A stretch of DNA of 64,000 nucleotides from Alloprevotella sp. (GTDB lineage: Bacteria; Bacteroidota; Bacteroidia; Bacteroidales; Bacteroidaceae). This document shows, in pieces, positions 45,401 to 52,758 of the stretch. Every line of letters starts with the position of its first letter. Position 1 is the stretch's first letter. The notes beneath the pieces were generated by a model that had not been told where the DNA came from, ran no database searches, and saw only the letters and a list, made by a program, of their open reading frames with translations. The translations under genes were made by a program, and so were the position numbers. The stretch spans positions 1 to 64,000 of the forward strand of contig JAFUXE010000020.1 of NCBI GenBank assembly GCA_017477205.1. The letters run 5' to 3'.

Positions 45401-45505
45401 GAGAATCCCGCAAGCCTCAGCACGCGCGGCTTCGCTCCCGGCACGTACCTCGTGAAGATGCGTAAGGACAACGTTATCCGCACGGAGAAAGTGGTTGTGA
45501 AGTAA
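42440..45505 (+). CDS. Secreted GH85 endo-beta-N-acetylglucosaminidase
   Basis: The 1021-residue enzyme has a signal peptide ending near TEAKAQ and a GH85 catalytic domain (about 45-400). The catalytic Asn-x-Glu pair is Asn218 and Glu220 in GSDGINYNWE, preceded by GSWNHGVFQAPGAWIDAAHQNGTDIM-like barrel strands. GH85 enzymes split the chitobiose core of N-glycans, leaving one GlcNAc on the protein. Beta-sandwich domains follow, including a GEVED-like, Asp-rich module (about 745-915, ADWNLNGYFEGGTDELL). A C-terminal sorting domain ends GFAPGTYLVKMRKDNVIRTEKVVVK-like (about 950-1021). The protein is therefore probably released or surface-bound through the T9SS. It belongs to the SusCD locus. Confidence 0.88.
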   Translation: MKKTTFASLLMAGCLVAGSFTEAKAQYDPSASTEIFDFNPFSDEKMLNLFYDALKQGRQYPTEAEFEAAGFNMTDVEFVRSHVRRRALINEQDKQLNTSIKNDRRVWMNIPMGSAKGIGGYPGTNPGDDTYSLWNYTHLFGSWNHGVFQAPGAWIDAAHQNGTDIMSGIKFFESWTASAQPTGWQKLSTAKESDGSYKYVKPLINCLLYFGSDGINYNWEAAGYNDADVVAFHKALYKEAAAQGFDSFHIGLYTALSTLTATNSDAMFGSKTTGKTTDLMLNYAGGDFTYGVTTSVNTAKNAMGTADGLYAGVWIVTMNRTWSRLAGNDIGACLWGEHASSRFWSYNVGNDAQNFQANYQAMLERGFSGGNRNPANLPTMNSNGNEWAWNGTTPPLSKFGGLATYFPERSAIQGKLPFHTYFNIGTGEVYNYKGKQTHGNWYNLSTQDLVPTYRWLVYNAGTTTVSTAIQPEFSIEDAYNGGSCLVLSGRATQSGTDIVLYRTKLTGTEGQPYAKIAVKTGKEGVNETNLYLIVKVGETWKEFPVGTAEGTTWQEKTIELSGLGSSDQIDFIGLRVKGSEDNYKLLVGELQINDDVKTVPAAIKDLTAEVKRETTKMFSVKLNWNLDAETPAHGLLYNEDANVDHFEVLYKDGENGRVSLVSHVQGWSAFVGNKTLEDGEDPYYGVRAVSTDMKTYSEPVWVHVTRSTNVPEGAAEGDLLYPGESVINVSADGFQTAVNTRYLTSVTTTGASVEDLNYEGTRDMDYDAPEDNDNYIDAHETAVLKVKQGDEITLDYKWFESSDGMQWCVMKAYADWNLNGYFEGGTDELLVEQGTQNTNNSYENTKEYADAHGTGALHANGYTNSPLVPFKFKVPEDAVCGKGRIRIVFTDAWQPHPGAIGLTAKGFSLDLGLEISGDNPQREVIVTRDQGEADEPEGLVGEEPNGINVVRGSGVSRATLTDDAIQFTDVEKAWVYTADGRLVKFLSENPASLSTRGFAPGTYLVKMRKDNVIRTEKVVVK

Positions 45506-45546
45506 GCAAACGTTCGCCACACAACACACAATATTATATTATAGTG

Positions 45547-45581
45547 TCTCCCGCCGCGCAATTGAAGTGCACGGCGGGAGA
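45547..45581 (+). terminator. Rho-independent terminator after GH85 gene
   Basis: TCTCCCGCCG pairs with CGGCGGGAGA around a 15-base loop and is followed by TTTCTG. The GH89 gene downstream would then need its own promoter. Confidence 0.78.
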
Positions 45582-45653
45582 TTTCTGTAGTACTCAAGCA
45601 ACAAAGTGAGTCGAAAAGTTGGACGGAAGGACGCAGCTTCCGCAGAAAGATGT

Positions 45654-45661
45654 TACCTTTG
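45654..45661 (+). promoter_or_regulatory. -7 element upstream of GH89 gene (TACCTTTG)
   Basis: TACCTTTG fits TAnnTTTG exactly and lies 43 bases before the GH89 ATG, just after the terminator of the GH85 gene. A -33 TTG at the right distance is not clear. Confidence 0.5.
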
Positions 45662-45704
45662 CTGCGCAAACACCATGAACAACATACTATAAACTCTCAA
45701 GCTT

Positions 45705-48566
45705 ATGATAAAAAGGGCTATTTCCTCCATCCTATTCGCAGTAGTCGCTCTCGTAGCGCATGCCGACGCCATCCATGATCTCCTCGGCCGCATATTACCC
45801 GAAGGCGACGATGCCCGAAAGTTTGAATACGTGCTAACAAATGCCGAGCAGGGCAACACGCAACAGTTTGCCATCCAATGCGACGGACAGCGGGTGCACG
45901 TGGAAGGCACAGACTACGTGGCCGTGGCCACAGGCATCAACTGGTATCTCCAGCACTACGCGGGCGTTGACATCTCATGGAATGCGCCCACAGGCCGCCT
46001 GCCGGAAACACTGCCAACGTGCGAGCGCGAGGTTCACACGGCAAGCGTTCCCTGGCGCTACTACCTGAACTTTTGCACCCACAGCTACTCGATGGCCTTC
46101 TGGGGCTGGGAGCGCTGGCAACAGGAGATAGACTGGATGGCCCTGCACGGCGTGAACATGCCGCTGGCCATCGTGGGCATGGAGAGCGTATGGCGCGATG
46201 TCCTTGAAACCGGATATGGCTACACGAATCTTGAAGCCGTGAACGAATTTGTTTGCGGCGCAGCCTATTACGGATGGTTCTTCATGAACAACCTCACGGC
46301 ATGGGGCGGCCCGCAGCCCGCGTCGTGGTACGAACAACGCGAGGCGCTGGCGCGCAGCATCTTCCAGCGCATGACGGACTTCGGCATGCAGCCCGTCGTG
46401 CCGGGGTATGTAGGCATGGTGCCCAAGAACTTCCTTGCGCGGGCAGCCAAGGACAAGACGGCTGCCTGGAAGTCCTCGGACATCGTGGACGGCGGCACGT
46501 GGTGCTCCTTCACGCGCCCGGCCTTCGTGAACAACACGTCATGCCTCGAGGAGTTTGCCGCCGCGTACTATGCCGCCTTCGAGCGGCTCTACGGCGACGT
46601 CTGCCGGACGCACTTCTACGCCATCGACCCCTTCCACGAGGGCGGCGTACCCAGCGGCGTGACGAGCGCGCAGAGCTCCGTACGCTCCATGTGGACAGCC
46701 TTGCAGGCCTACGACAAGGACGCCGTCTGGGTGTGCCAGCACTGGCAGGACAACCCCACGACCATCGTCACCCACACCATCCCGCGCGGACGCCTCATCA
46801 TACTTGACCTCCACGGCGACAACCAGGGCGACACGTCGTGCAGCGGACAGCACACGACCAGCGCGGGCGAGAACCACGACTGGGTGTGGGGACAGGTGTC
46901 CAACTTCGGCGGCAATGTGGGCCTCTTCGGGCGCATGGACCGCCTCATCGAGTGTTTCTACAAGGCGCGCGACAATGCCGCCACAAACAAGCTCGTGGGC
47001 ATCGGCGCCCTGCCCGAAGGCATAGAAAACAACACGATGCTTTACGACTTGCTCTACGCGCTGCCCTGGACAACGGAGGACCTGACGCGCGAGGCATGGC
47101 TCAAGGAATACGTGTTCCTGCGCTACGGCGCGACCGCCGGCACGGAGACCCACGATGCCCTGCTCACGGCATGGCGCAAGCTGGGCGAGGGCGTCTATAA
47201 CTGCCCCAACAACCGCCAGCAAGGCACCACGGAAAGCGCGTTCCTGCAGCGGCCTGCCCTGAAGCCCACGACCGTGAGCAGCTGGGCAAACTCCACGTGG
47301 TACTGGGACATGACGGAACTGCGCACGGCGCTCTACGCCATGCTCTCCGTCAGCGACGAGCTGAAGGACAACGAGAACTACCGCTACGACCTCGTGGACC
47401 TGATGCGCCAAGCCCTGGCCGACATGGGGAAACAGACGCTGGACTCCATCACGTCGGCAAGCGGCACGCAGCGCGACGCCATTGCCGGACGTTTCCTCCA
47501 GCTCATCCTCGACCAGGACCGCCTGCTGGGCACGCGCCAGGAGTTCCGCCTGGGGCGCTGGACGGAGATGGCACGCGCACTGGGCACAACGGCTGACGAG
47601 AAGACGCTCTACGAGAAGAACGCGCGCATGCTGCTCACCACGTGGGGCGACCGCGCACAATGCGAAAGCGGCGGCCTGCACGACTATGCCAACCGCGAGT
47701 GGCAGGGCCTGCTCTCCAGCTACTACTACCCGCGCTGGAAAGCCTTCTTCCAGAAAGGCTACGCCGCGCAGAGCTGGTTCCAAAACTACGAGTGGCCTTT
47801 CGCCTGCGGCACGACGGGACAGAACACCGCCTACCTGCCCGCAGGAGCACCCTACGCCTACGGCTCCTTCAGCGCGGAGGCTGAAGGCGACGAGATTGCC
47901 GTCGTCAAAGAACTCTACCAGAAGTATTTCGCGGATTTTTCGCCCGAGGTCTGGGTTCAGTGTGTCCCTGACTTCGGCACGGTTTACACACTGACCAACG
48001 CCGAGACGTGGCGCTTTGACGCCGACATGGAAGGCCTCTGCCTGACGCCGCCGAACTCGGACTTCAACGCCTACCGCCTCAAGCGCGCCAAGCTACCCAC
48101 CGACCCCACAACGGACCTTTCCTACCAATGGAGCTTCATCCCGGCACAAAACACGGACGGCGCCGTGCGCCTGCAAAGCGAGCAGCTTGAATCGCTGGAA
48201 CGTGCCGCGCTGCTCTGCTCCAACAAAGCCACGGCCTCCTACCCTGCCTTCACCTTCAGCTCCAAAGGCACGGACTTCTACCTCTACCGCAGCGGCGACC
48301 GCTACTACCTGCAAGAAGTGGGCAAGGACGTCTTTATGGCACCTGACTGCGCATGGGCGGAAGCCTGCGTGCTGGTGTCCAATACGCGTGGCGCCACGTC
48401 CCTGCTCCACCTCCGCCCCGTCACGACAGGTATTGCGAACGTGTCCACCTCAGCACCAACTCCTTCGACCATCTTCGACCTGCAAGGGCGCAGGCTTGCC
48501 AAGCCACGGCGGGGCGTCAACATCCTGCACAGCGGCACAGGCACGACGAAGGTACTGATGCGATAA
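45705..48566 (+). CDS. Secreted GH89 alpha-N-acetylglucosaminidase
   Basis: The 953-residue enzyme removes terminal alpha-linked GlcNAc and is related to human NAGLU. A signal peptide (about 1-20) is followed by an alpha/beta N-domain, a TIM barrel with WRYYLNFCTHSYSMAFWGW, VPGYVGMVP, the putative acid/base Glu312 in AIDPFHEGG and nucleophile Glu438 in GALPEGIENN, then a helical C-domain. After about 755 a lectin-like region leads to a T9SS-type tail (IFDLQGRRLAKPRRGV). Alpha-GlcNAc caps occur on gastric mucin O-glycans and in heparan sulfate. A terminator and a separate promoter element stand between it and the GH85 gene. Confidence 0.9.
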   Translation: MIKRAISSILFAVVALVAHADAIHDLLGRILPEGDDARKFEYVLTNAEQGNTQQFAIQCDGQRVHVEGTDYVAVATGINWYLQHYAGVDISWNAPTGRLPETLPTCEREVHTASVPWRYYLNFCTHSYSMAFWGWERWQQEIDWMALHGVNMPLAIVGMESVWRDVLETGYGYTNLEAVNEFVCGAAYYGWFFMNNLTAWGGPQPASWYEQREALARSIFQRMTDFGMQPVVPGYVGMVPKNFLARAAKDKTAAWKSSDIVDGGTWCSFTRPAFVNNTSCLEEFAAAYYAAFERLYGDVCRTHFYAIDPFHEGGVPSGVTSAQSSVRSMWTALQAYDKDAVWVCQHWQDNPTTIVTHTIPRGRLIILDLHGDNQGDTSCSGQHTTSAGENHDWVWGQVSNFGGNVGLFGRMDRLIECFYKARDNAATNKLVGIGALPEGIENNTMLYDLLYALPWTTEDLTREAWLKEYVFLRYGATAGTETHDALLTAWRKLGEGVYNCPNNRQQGTTESAFLQRPALKPTTVSSWANSTWYWDMTELRTALYAMLSVSDELKDNENYRYDLVDLMRQALADMGKQTLDSITSASGTQRDAIAGRFLQLILDQDRLLGTRQEFRLGRWTEMARALGTTADEKTLYEKNARMLLTTWGDRAQCESGGLHDYANREWQGLLSSYYYPRWKAFFQKGYAAQSWFQNYEWPFACGTTGQNTAYLPAGAPYAYGSFSAEAEGDEIAVVKELYQKYFADFSPEVWVQCVPDFGTVYTLTNAETWRFDADMEGLCLTPPNSDFNAYRLKRAKLPTDPTTDLSYQWSFIPAQNTDGAVRLQSEQLESLERAALLCSNKATASYPAFTFSSKGTDFYLYRSGDRYYLQEVGKDVFMAPDCAWAEACVLVSNTRGATSLLHLRPVTTGIANVSTSAPTPSTIFDLQGRRLAKPRRGVNILHSGTGTTKVLMR

Positions 48567-48618
48567 GGGAAACAGACGTACAGAAATTATCTTCTGCCCA
48601 CACATAAAAGACGGCAAT

Positions 48619-49020
48619 ATGGCGGCACACAACACGTTGGGACAACAAGGCGAACAGAAAGCCGTTGACTACCTACAACACTTTGGGTACTCGATACTGG
48701 AACGCAACTGGCGCAGCGGACACCTGGAACTGGACATCGTGGCGAAATGGAGGGACACGATTGTGTTCGTGGAAGTGAAGACTCGAAGTCACGAAAGTGA
48801 GGAGTTCACGGCTCTCGGCGCCATAACACAGGCAAAGTGTCTGGCCTGCGTGTACGCCGCAAACTCCTATATGGAGGAACACCCCGGCGTCACAGACTTT
48901 CGCTTTGACGTCATCACCGTTGTCGGCACGTCGCCAGAGAATTTCGTCGTCCGCCACTACGAAAATGCTTTCAACCCCTTCCGCATTCTCCGCCAAAACC
49001 GCAGAAGAAGATACAACTAA
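48619..49020 (+). CDS. yraN: YraN/UPF0102 family nuclease-fold protein
   Basis: The 133-residue protein matches UPF0102: GQQGEQKAVDYLQHFGYSIL, ERNWRSGHLELDIVA and FVEVKTRS give the PD-(D/E)xK nuclease signature, with acidic residues in LELDIV and the Glu-x-Lys in VEVKT. The family is widespread and is thought to bind or cut DNA, but its role is not settled. Length is normal. The gene begins 52 bases after the GH89 gene and precedes a glycosyltransferase; no functional tie to either is expected. Confidence 0.88.
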   Translation: MAAHNTLGQQGEQKAVDYLQHFGYSILERNWRSGHLELDIVAKWRDTIVFVEVKTRSHESEEFTALGAITQAKCLACVYAANSYMEEHPGVTDFRFDVITVVGTSPENFVVRHYENAFNPFRILRQNRRRRYN

Positions 49021-49063
49021 AGGTCCACAAAGACGCATGTCCGAAGATTTCCAACGGGGATAA

Positions 49064-49095
49064 TTTCCGTGTTCATGCCATGTTGACTATCTTTG
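49064..49095 (+). promoter_or_regulatory. Promoter abutting the GT2 start codon
   Basis: TTTC (49064-49067), a 20-base spacer and TATCTTTG (49088-49095) make a good promoter, with the -7 box ending only four bases before the ATG at 49100. Transcription would start at or within a few bases of the start codon. Confidence 0.55.
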
Positions 49096-49099
49096 CACC

Positions 49100-49810
49100 A
49101 TGTTGCATATCATCACACCCGTAAAAGACTCCATCGAAAGCACGGAGGAAACGTTGCGCGCCCTCGCCGCTTCTACCTTGTCGGAAGCCCACGTCTTCCG
49201 CGTTTACAACGATTTCAGCACAGAGGAAAATACCGCACGACTCAGGGAACTCTGTGCGGAATTGGGCATTGAACTGGTGAACCTCAGCGACCTGACGGAC
49301 CACCCTTCGCCCAACTACCTCTTCGTGTTGCGGCGCGAGCGCAAAGCCTGCCTTCAGGAAGGTGCCGGCCTGCTTATCGTGGAAAGCGACGTCACCGTAC
49401 GCCCCGGCACCTTGCAGTCGCTTGCCGAAGGGGCACGTACCGAAGAGAATTGCGGCATGGCAGCTGCTGTCACAGTGGATGCGGATGGCAACATCAACTA
49501 TCCCTACGAGTTTGCGAGGAAACTGCCCTGTGGAAAGGTAGAGAGCACGAAGCACATGAGTTTCTGCTGCACATTGCTGACGCAGCGGCTGCTGCAAGAA
49601 GTGGACTTCGACGCCCTGGACGAAACGAAGAACTGGTTCGACGTGACTATTTCCCATGAGTCCCGCGCCAAAGGACTGAAGAATCTCCTGTTCACGTCGC
49701 TTCCCGTGACGCACCGCCCGCACCAAAGCCGTCCCTGGAAACAGTTGAAATACAAGAGTCCGCTGAAATACTACTGGCGAAAATTGACAAAGGGTTTGGA
49801 TAAAATCTAA
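49100..49810 (+). CDS. Family 2 glycosyltransferase-like protein
   Basis: The 236-residue protein opens like a GT-A glycosyltransferase (LHIITPVKDSIESTEETLRALAAST, VYNDFSTEENTARL) and has an acidic pair in VESDVTVRPG in the place of the DxD metal site. It has no membrane segments and is short, so it may act on a lipid-linked or LPS-core acceptor at the inner face of the inner membrane. The donor sugar cannot be read. The next gene, 23 bases downstream, encodes a second GT2 domain joined to an LPS-kinase-like domain, so both probably build the same surface glycolipid. The mRNA may be leaderless. Confidence 0.78.
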   Translation: MLHIITPVKDSIESTEETLRALAASTLSEAHVFRVYNDFSTEENTARLRELCAELGIELVNLSDLTDHPSPNYLFVLRRERKACLQEGAGLLIVESDVTVRPGTLQSLAEGARTEENCGMAAAVTVDADGNINYPYEFARKLPCGKVESTKHMSFCCTLLTQRLLQEVDFDALDETKNWFDVTISHESRAKGLKNLLFTSLPVTHRPHQSRPWKQLKYKSPLKYYWRKLTKGLDKI

Positions 49811-49833
49811 AAAACGCAGACACACGAGAAGAC

Positions 49834-52410
49834 ATGCCCACGGTTTCCATTGTCATTCCTGCTTACAACATGGAAGCATATCTGGCGGAGACGCTGGAGT
49901 CTGTATTAGCCTCCGACTACAGCGGCGGCCTTGAAGTCATTGTAGTGAACGACGGTTCCACAGACGACACGGAACGCATCGCCCGCAGCTTTGCGGAGCG
50001 CGACAGCCGCATTCACCTCATTAACGCCCCGAATGGCGGAGCCTGCCGTGCACGGAACCGAGGCATCAGCGAGTCCCGCGGGAAATACATCTTCCCCGTA
50101 GATGCCGATAACACCATTGAACCGTGGCTCGTCTCGGCATTGGCAGAAGTCATTGAGCAGGATGAGAGCATAAAGGTAGTATGTCCGCGCGCCGACTTTT
50201 TCGGCGACCGTAGCGGAGAATGGAAATTGCCCGACTTTCGCCTCCGCCTCCTTGCACGCAAGAACATGATTGACACCTGTGCGATGTTCCGTCGCACAGA
50301 CTGGGAACGTGTGGGCGGCTACCAAGAAGAAATCCCTACACGCGAAGACTGGGTGTTTTGGATTTCCGTATTGAAAGACGGCGGTCGCGTCGTACGCCTG
50401 CCTCGTATAGGTTTCCACTACCGCATACGTTCAAACAGCAAGCGCGTCACGCGCCGCAACCGTCTGCCGGAAGTCATCCGCAGCCTCAACCGGCTCTACC
50501 CCGACTTCTACGAACGCGAACTTCGCGGTCCACTGCGGCAGCATCGCACGTGGTCGCGCCTGCTAAATACGCTCCATCGCCTGTGCCATCCCCGCCGCTG
50601 GCGTGTAGCTAAAGGCTATGAAAATCTGAGCTATCACATAAAAAGCCTGCCGGCGCAGTTCCACTTTGGAGCAGGCGAGGTCATCTACAAAGGCCGCAAT
50701 GAACTGCGCCGCTTCGAGTGGCAGGGAGAACGTTTCATCGTGAAGTCCTTCCAGATTCCACACCTTTGGGGACGCCTCATCTACGGCTGGCTACGTCCCA
50801 GCAAGGCCCGCCGTTCCTTTGACTATGCAGCACGCCTCCGCGGCATGGGCATCGGAAGTCCCGAACCCATCGGCTGGCTGACGGAACGCAGCGGACTGCT
50901 GTTCACGCGAAGCTACTACGTATGCCGCGAGTCGGAACTGCCGCACACCTACGCTAACCTCATTGACAACTATACTACGGCGGATGCTCCCGTCCTGCGC
51001 GCCATAGGCCGCATGAACGCCCAACTTCACGAGGCAGGCATGATACACCGCGACTTCTCGCGCGGCAACATCCTCTACCGCCTGCACAAGGACGGACACG
51101 TAGATATGGAGCTCATCGACCTGAACCGTCTGCGCTTCCACCCCGTCAGCATGGAGGAGGGCAAGAAGAACTTTGAGCGCCTGCCCATGACGGAGGAGAT
51201 GTGGCAGGAGACTTGGACATCATACCGTCAGGAACGGGAGAACATACGCGAAGGCGTAGTCTCCCCAGTCCTTCCCGCTTCCAAAAGCATCGCAAACCGA
51301 GCCCTCATACTCAACGCCCTCGTGAAAGAGAAGCGTGAGCTCCGAAATCTCAGCGATGCCGATGACACGCGTGTGCTCCTGCGGGCTTTGGAAACCGATG
51401 CCGAGACCGTGGACATCGGAGCGGCAGGCACGGCGATGCGCTTTCTGACCGCATACTTTGCCCTTATGCCCGGAACGCGTACCCTGACAGGGACAGAACG
51501 CATGAAACAACGTCCCATCGGCATCCTTGTGGATGCCCTGCGCGAGCTGGGTGCCGACATCCAGTACGTACAGAAAGAAGGCTTCCCGCCGCTGCGTATC
51601 ACGGGGCGCAAGCTCCACGGTGCGACACTGCGGTTGCCTGCAAACATATCGTCGCAATACATTTCGGCACTGCTAATGATTACTCCGCACGTGGACGGCG
51701 AGGTGAAGCTTGAGCTGGAGGGAGCGGTGACCTCCGCGCCCTACATAGACATGACACGCCGCATGGCAGCCGCGTGGAAGAGCGGGGAAGCCGTGGCCTA
51801 CGAAATAGAAGCCGACTGGAGTGCTGCGAGCTACTGGTATGAAATCGTGGCACTCAGCAAGCAGCCAGATCTCCGTCTGCACCTGCGCGGTCTGAAGCAG
51901 GACAGCCTGCAAGGCGACTGCCGCGTGAGCGGATTCTTCTTCCCCCTGGGCGTGCAGACCGAATATGTAGATGACGGCGTGGTAATCAGTCAGGGTAAGG
52001 CTGACAGCACCCCCCTGCACCTTGACCTCTCCCAACAGCCCGACTTGGCACAGACGCTTATCGTCACCTGCGGTCTGCTCGGAAGGCCATTCCGCTTTAC
52101 CGGCCTTCAGAGCCTCCGCATCAAGGAGACCGACCGCATTGCGGCACTCACGCAGGAACTTGCGAAGTTCGGCGTATGCCTCAGGGTGGAGGACAGCGCA
52201 GAGGAGGGACTTACCGTCTCGGCTGACGGCGACATCGCCGCCCCTGTCGGTGAAACGACATCCGTCGCCACCTACGATGACCACCGCATGGCCATGAGCT
52301 TTGCGCCCACCATGCTTCTTTTCCCGAACGTCACGATAGAACATCCCGAGGTGGTGTCGAAGTCCTACCCCAGATTCTGGGAGGAATTCCATACCATCTT
52401 CAAACCCTGA
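49834..52410 (+). CDS. In-frame fusion: GT2 glycosyltransferase / LPS kinase-like / EPSP synthase (AroA)
   Basis: One uninterrupted 858-codon frame holds three domains. Residues 1-~230 are a GT2 glycosyltransferase (VSIVIPAYNME, VVNDGSTDDT, Asp90-x-Asp92 in VDADN, TREDW). About 280-450 are a Kdo/LPS-type kinase (Lys304 in FIVKSF, His405-Arg-Asp407 and Asn412 in IHRDFSRGNIL, Asp429 in ELIDLNR). About 470-858 are 3-phosphoshikimate 1-carboxyvinyltransferase, with LPASKSIANRA (Lys484), Arg560, SSQY, Asp737, KETDR and YDDHRMAM. The junction falls near 455-475 without stop or intergenic sequence. EPSP synthase normally stands alone at ~410 residues. This AroA part is ~18 residues shorter than E. 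coli AroA between YIDMT and ADWSAASY. Internal Met456 might allow a separate AroA product. No other aroA lies in the window. Confidence 0.82.
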   Translation: MPTVSIVIPAYNMEAYLAETLESVLASDYSGGLEVIVVNDGSTDDTERIARSFAERDSRIHLINAPNGGACRARNRGISESRGKYIFPVDADNTIEPWLVSALAEVIEQDESIKVVCPRADFFGDRSGEWKLPDFRLRLLARKNMIDTCAMFRRTDWERVGGYQEEIPTREDWVFWISVLKDGGRVVRLPRIGFHYRIRSNSKRVTRRNRLPEVIRSLNRLYPDFYERELRGPLRQHRTWSRLLNTLHRLCHPRRWRVAKGYENLSYHIKSLPAQFHFGAGEVIYKGRNELRRFEWQGERFIVKSFQIPHLWGRLIYGWLRPSKARRSFDYAARLRGMGIGSPEPIGWLTERSGLLFTRSYYVCRESELPHTYANLIDNYTTADAPVLRAIGRMNAQLHEAGMIHRDFSRGNILYRLHKDGHVDMELIDLNRLRFHPVSMEEGKKNFERLPMTEEMWQETWTSYRQERENIREGVVSPVLPASKSIANRALILNALVKEKRELRNLSDADDTRVLLRALETDAETVDIGAAGTAMRFLTAYFALMPGTRTLTGTERMKQRPIGILVDALRELGADIQYVQKEGFPPLRITGRKLHGATLRLPANISSQYISALLMITPHVDGEVKLELEGAVTSAPYIDMTRRMAAAWKSGEAVAYEIEADWSAASYWYEIVALSKQPDLRLHLRGLKQDSLQGDCRVSGFFFPLGVQTEYVDDGVVISQGKADSTPLHLDLSQQPDLAQTLIVTCGLLGRPFRFTGLQSLRIKETDRIAALTQELAKFGVCLRVEDSAEEGLTVSADGDIAAPVGETTSVATYDDHRMAMSFAPTMLLFPNVTIEHPEVVSKSYPRFWEEFHTIFKP

Positions 52411-52419
52411 CGCTTTGCC

Positions 52420-52719
52420 ATGCCCTGTTCCCTCACCACCTTCTGCGACCTTCCCTGCGACGATGAACTTCTCGCAGCAGAACCTGAATACTACGACGAC
52501 GAAGAACTCGACCGCTACCGCGGACGGCCTGCCGACCTCTATGGCGACGCGGAAGTGATGGAGTTCGAGGAGGTTCTCACCACCATGCGCCCGGACGAGG
52601 TTCACGGATGGTTGCGTTCACTCAGCCAGCGCGGCATCGAACTGCCCGCAAGCCTCCGCGACATGGCGTTTATGCTCATCGAAGAAGCCGCATCTGGGGA
52701 GGGGAACACAATAAAATAG
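52420..52719 (+). CDS. Small acidic protein of unknown function
   Basis: The 99-residue protein is strongly acidic (EPEYYDDEELDRYRG) and otherwise helical, with TMRPDEVHGWLRSLSQRGIELP near the C-terminus. It has no signal peptide or membrane segment, so it is probably cytoplasmic. It starts nine bases after the AroA fusion and 39 bases before porW, and so probably belongs to the same transcript. I do not recognise a characterised family. Confidence 0.65.
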   Translation: MPCSLTTFCDLPCDDELLAAEPEYYDDEELDRYRGRPADLYGDAEVMEFEEVLTTMRPDEVHGWLRSLSQRGIELPASLRDMAFMLIEEAASGEGNTIK

Positions 52720-52758
52720 AGAAAATTCAGTTATATATAGCATAACAATTCTTCCCGC

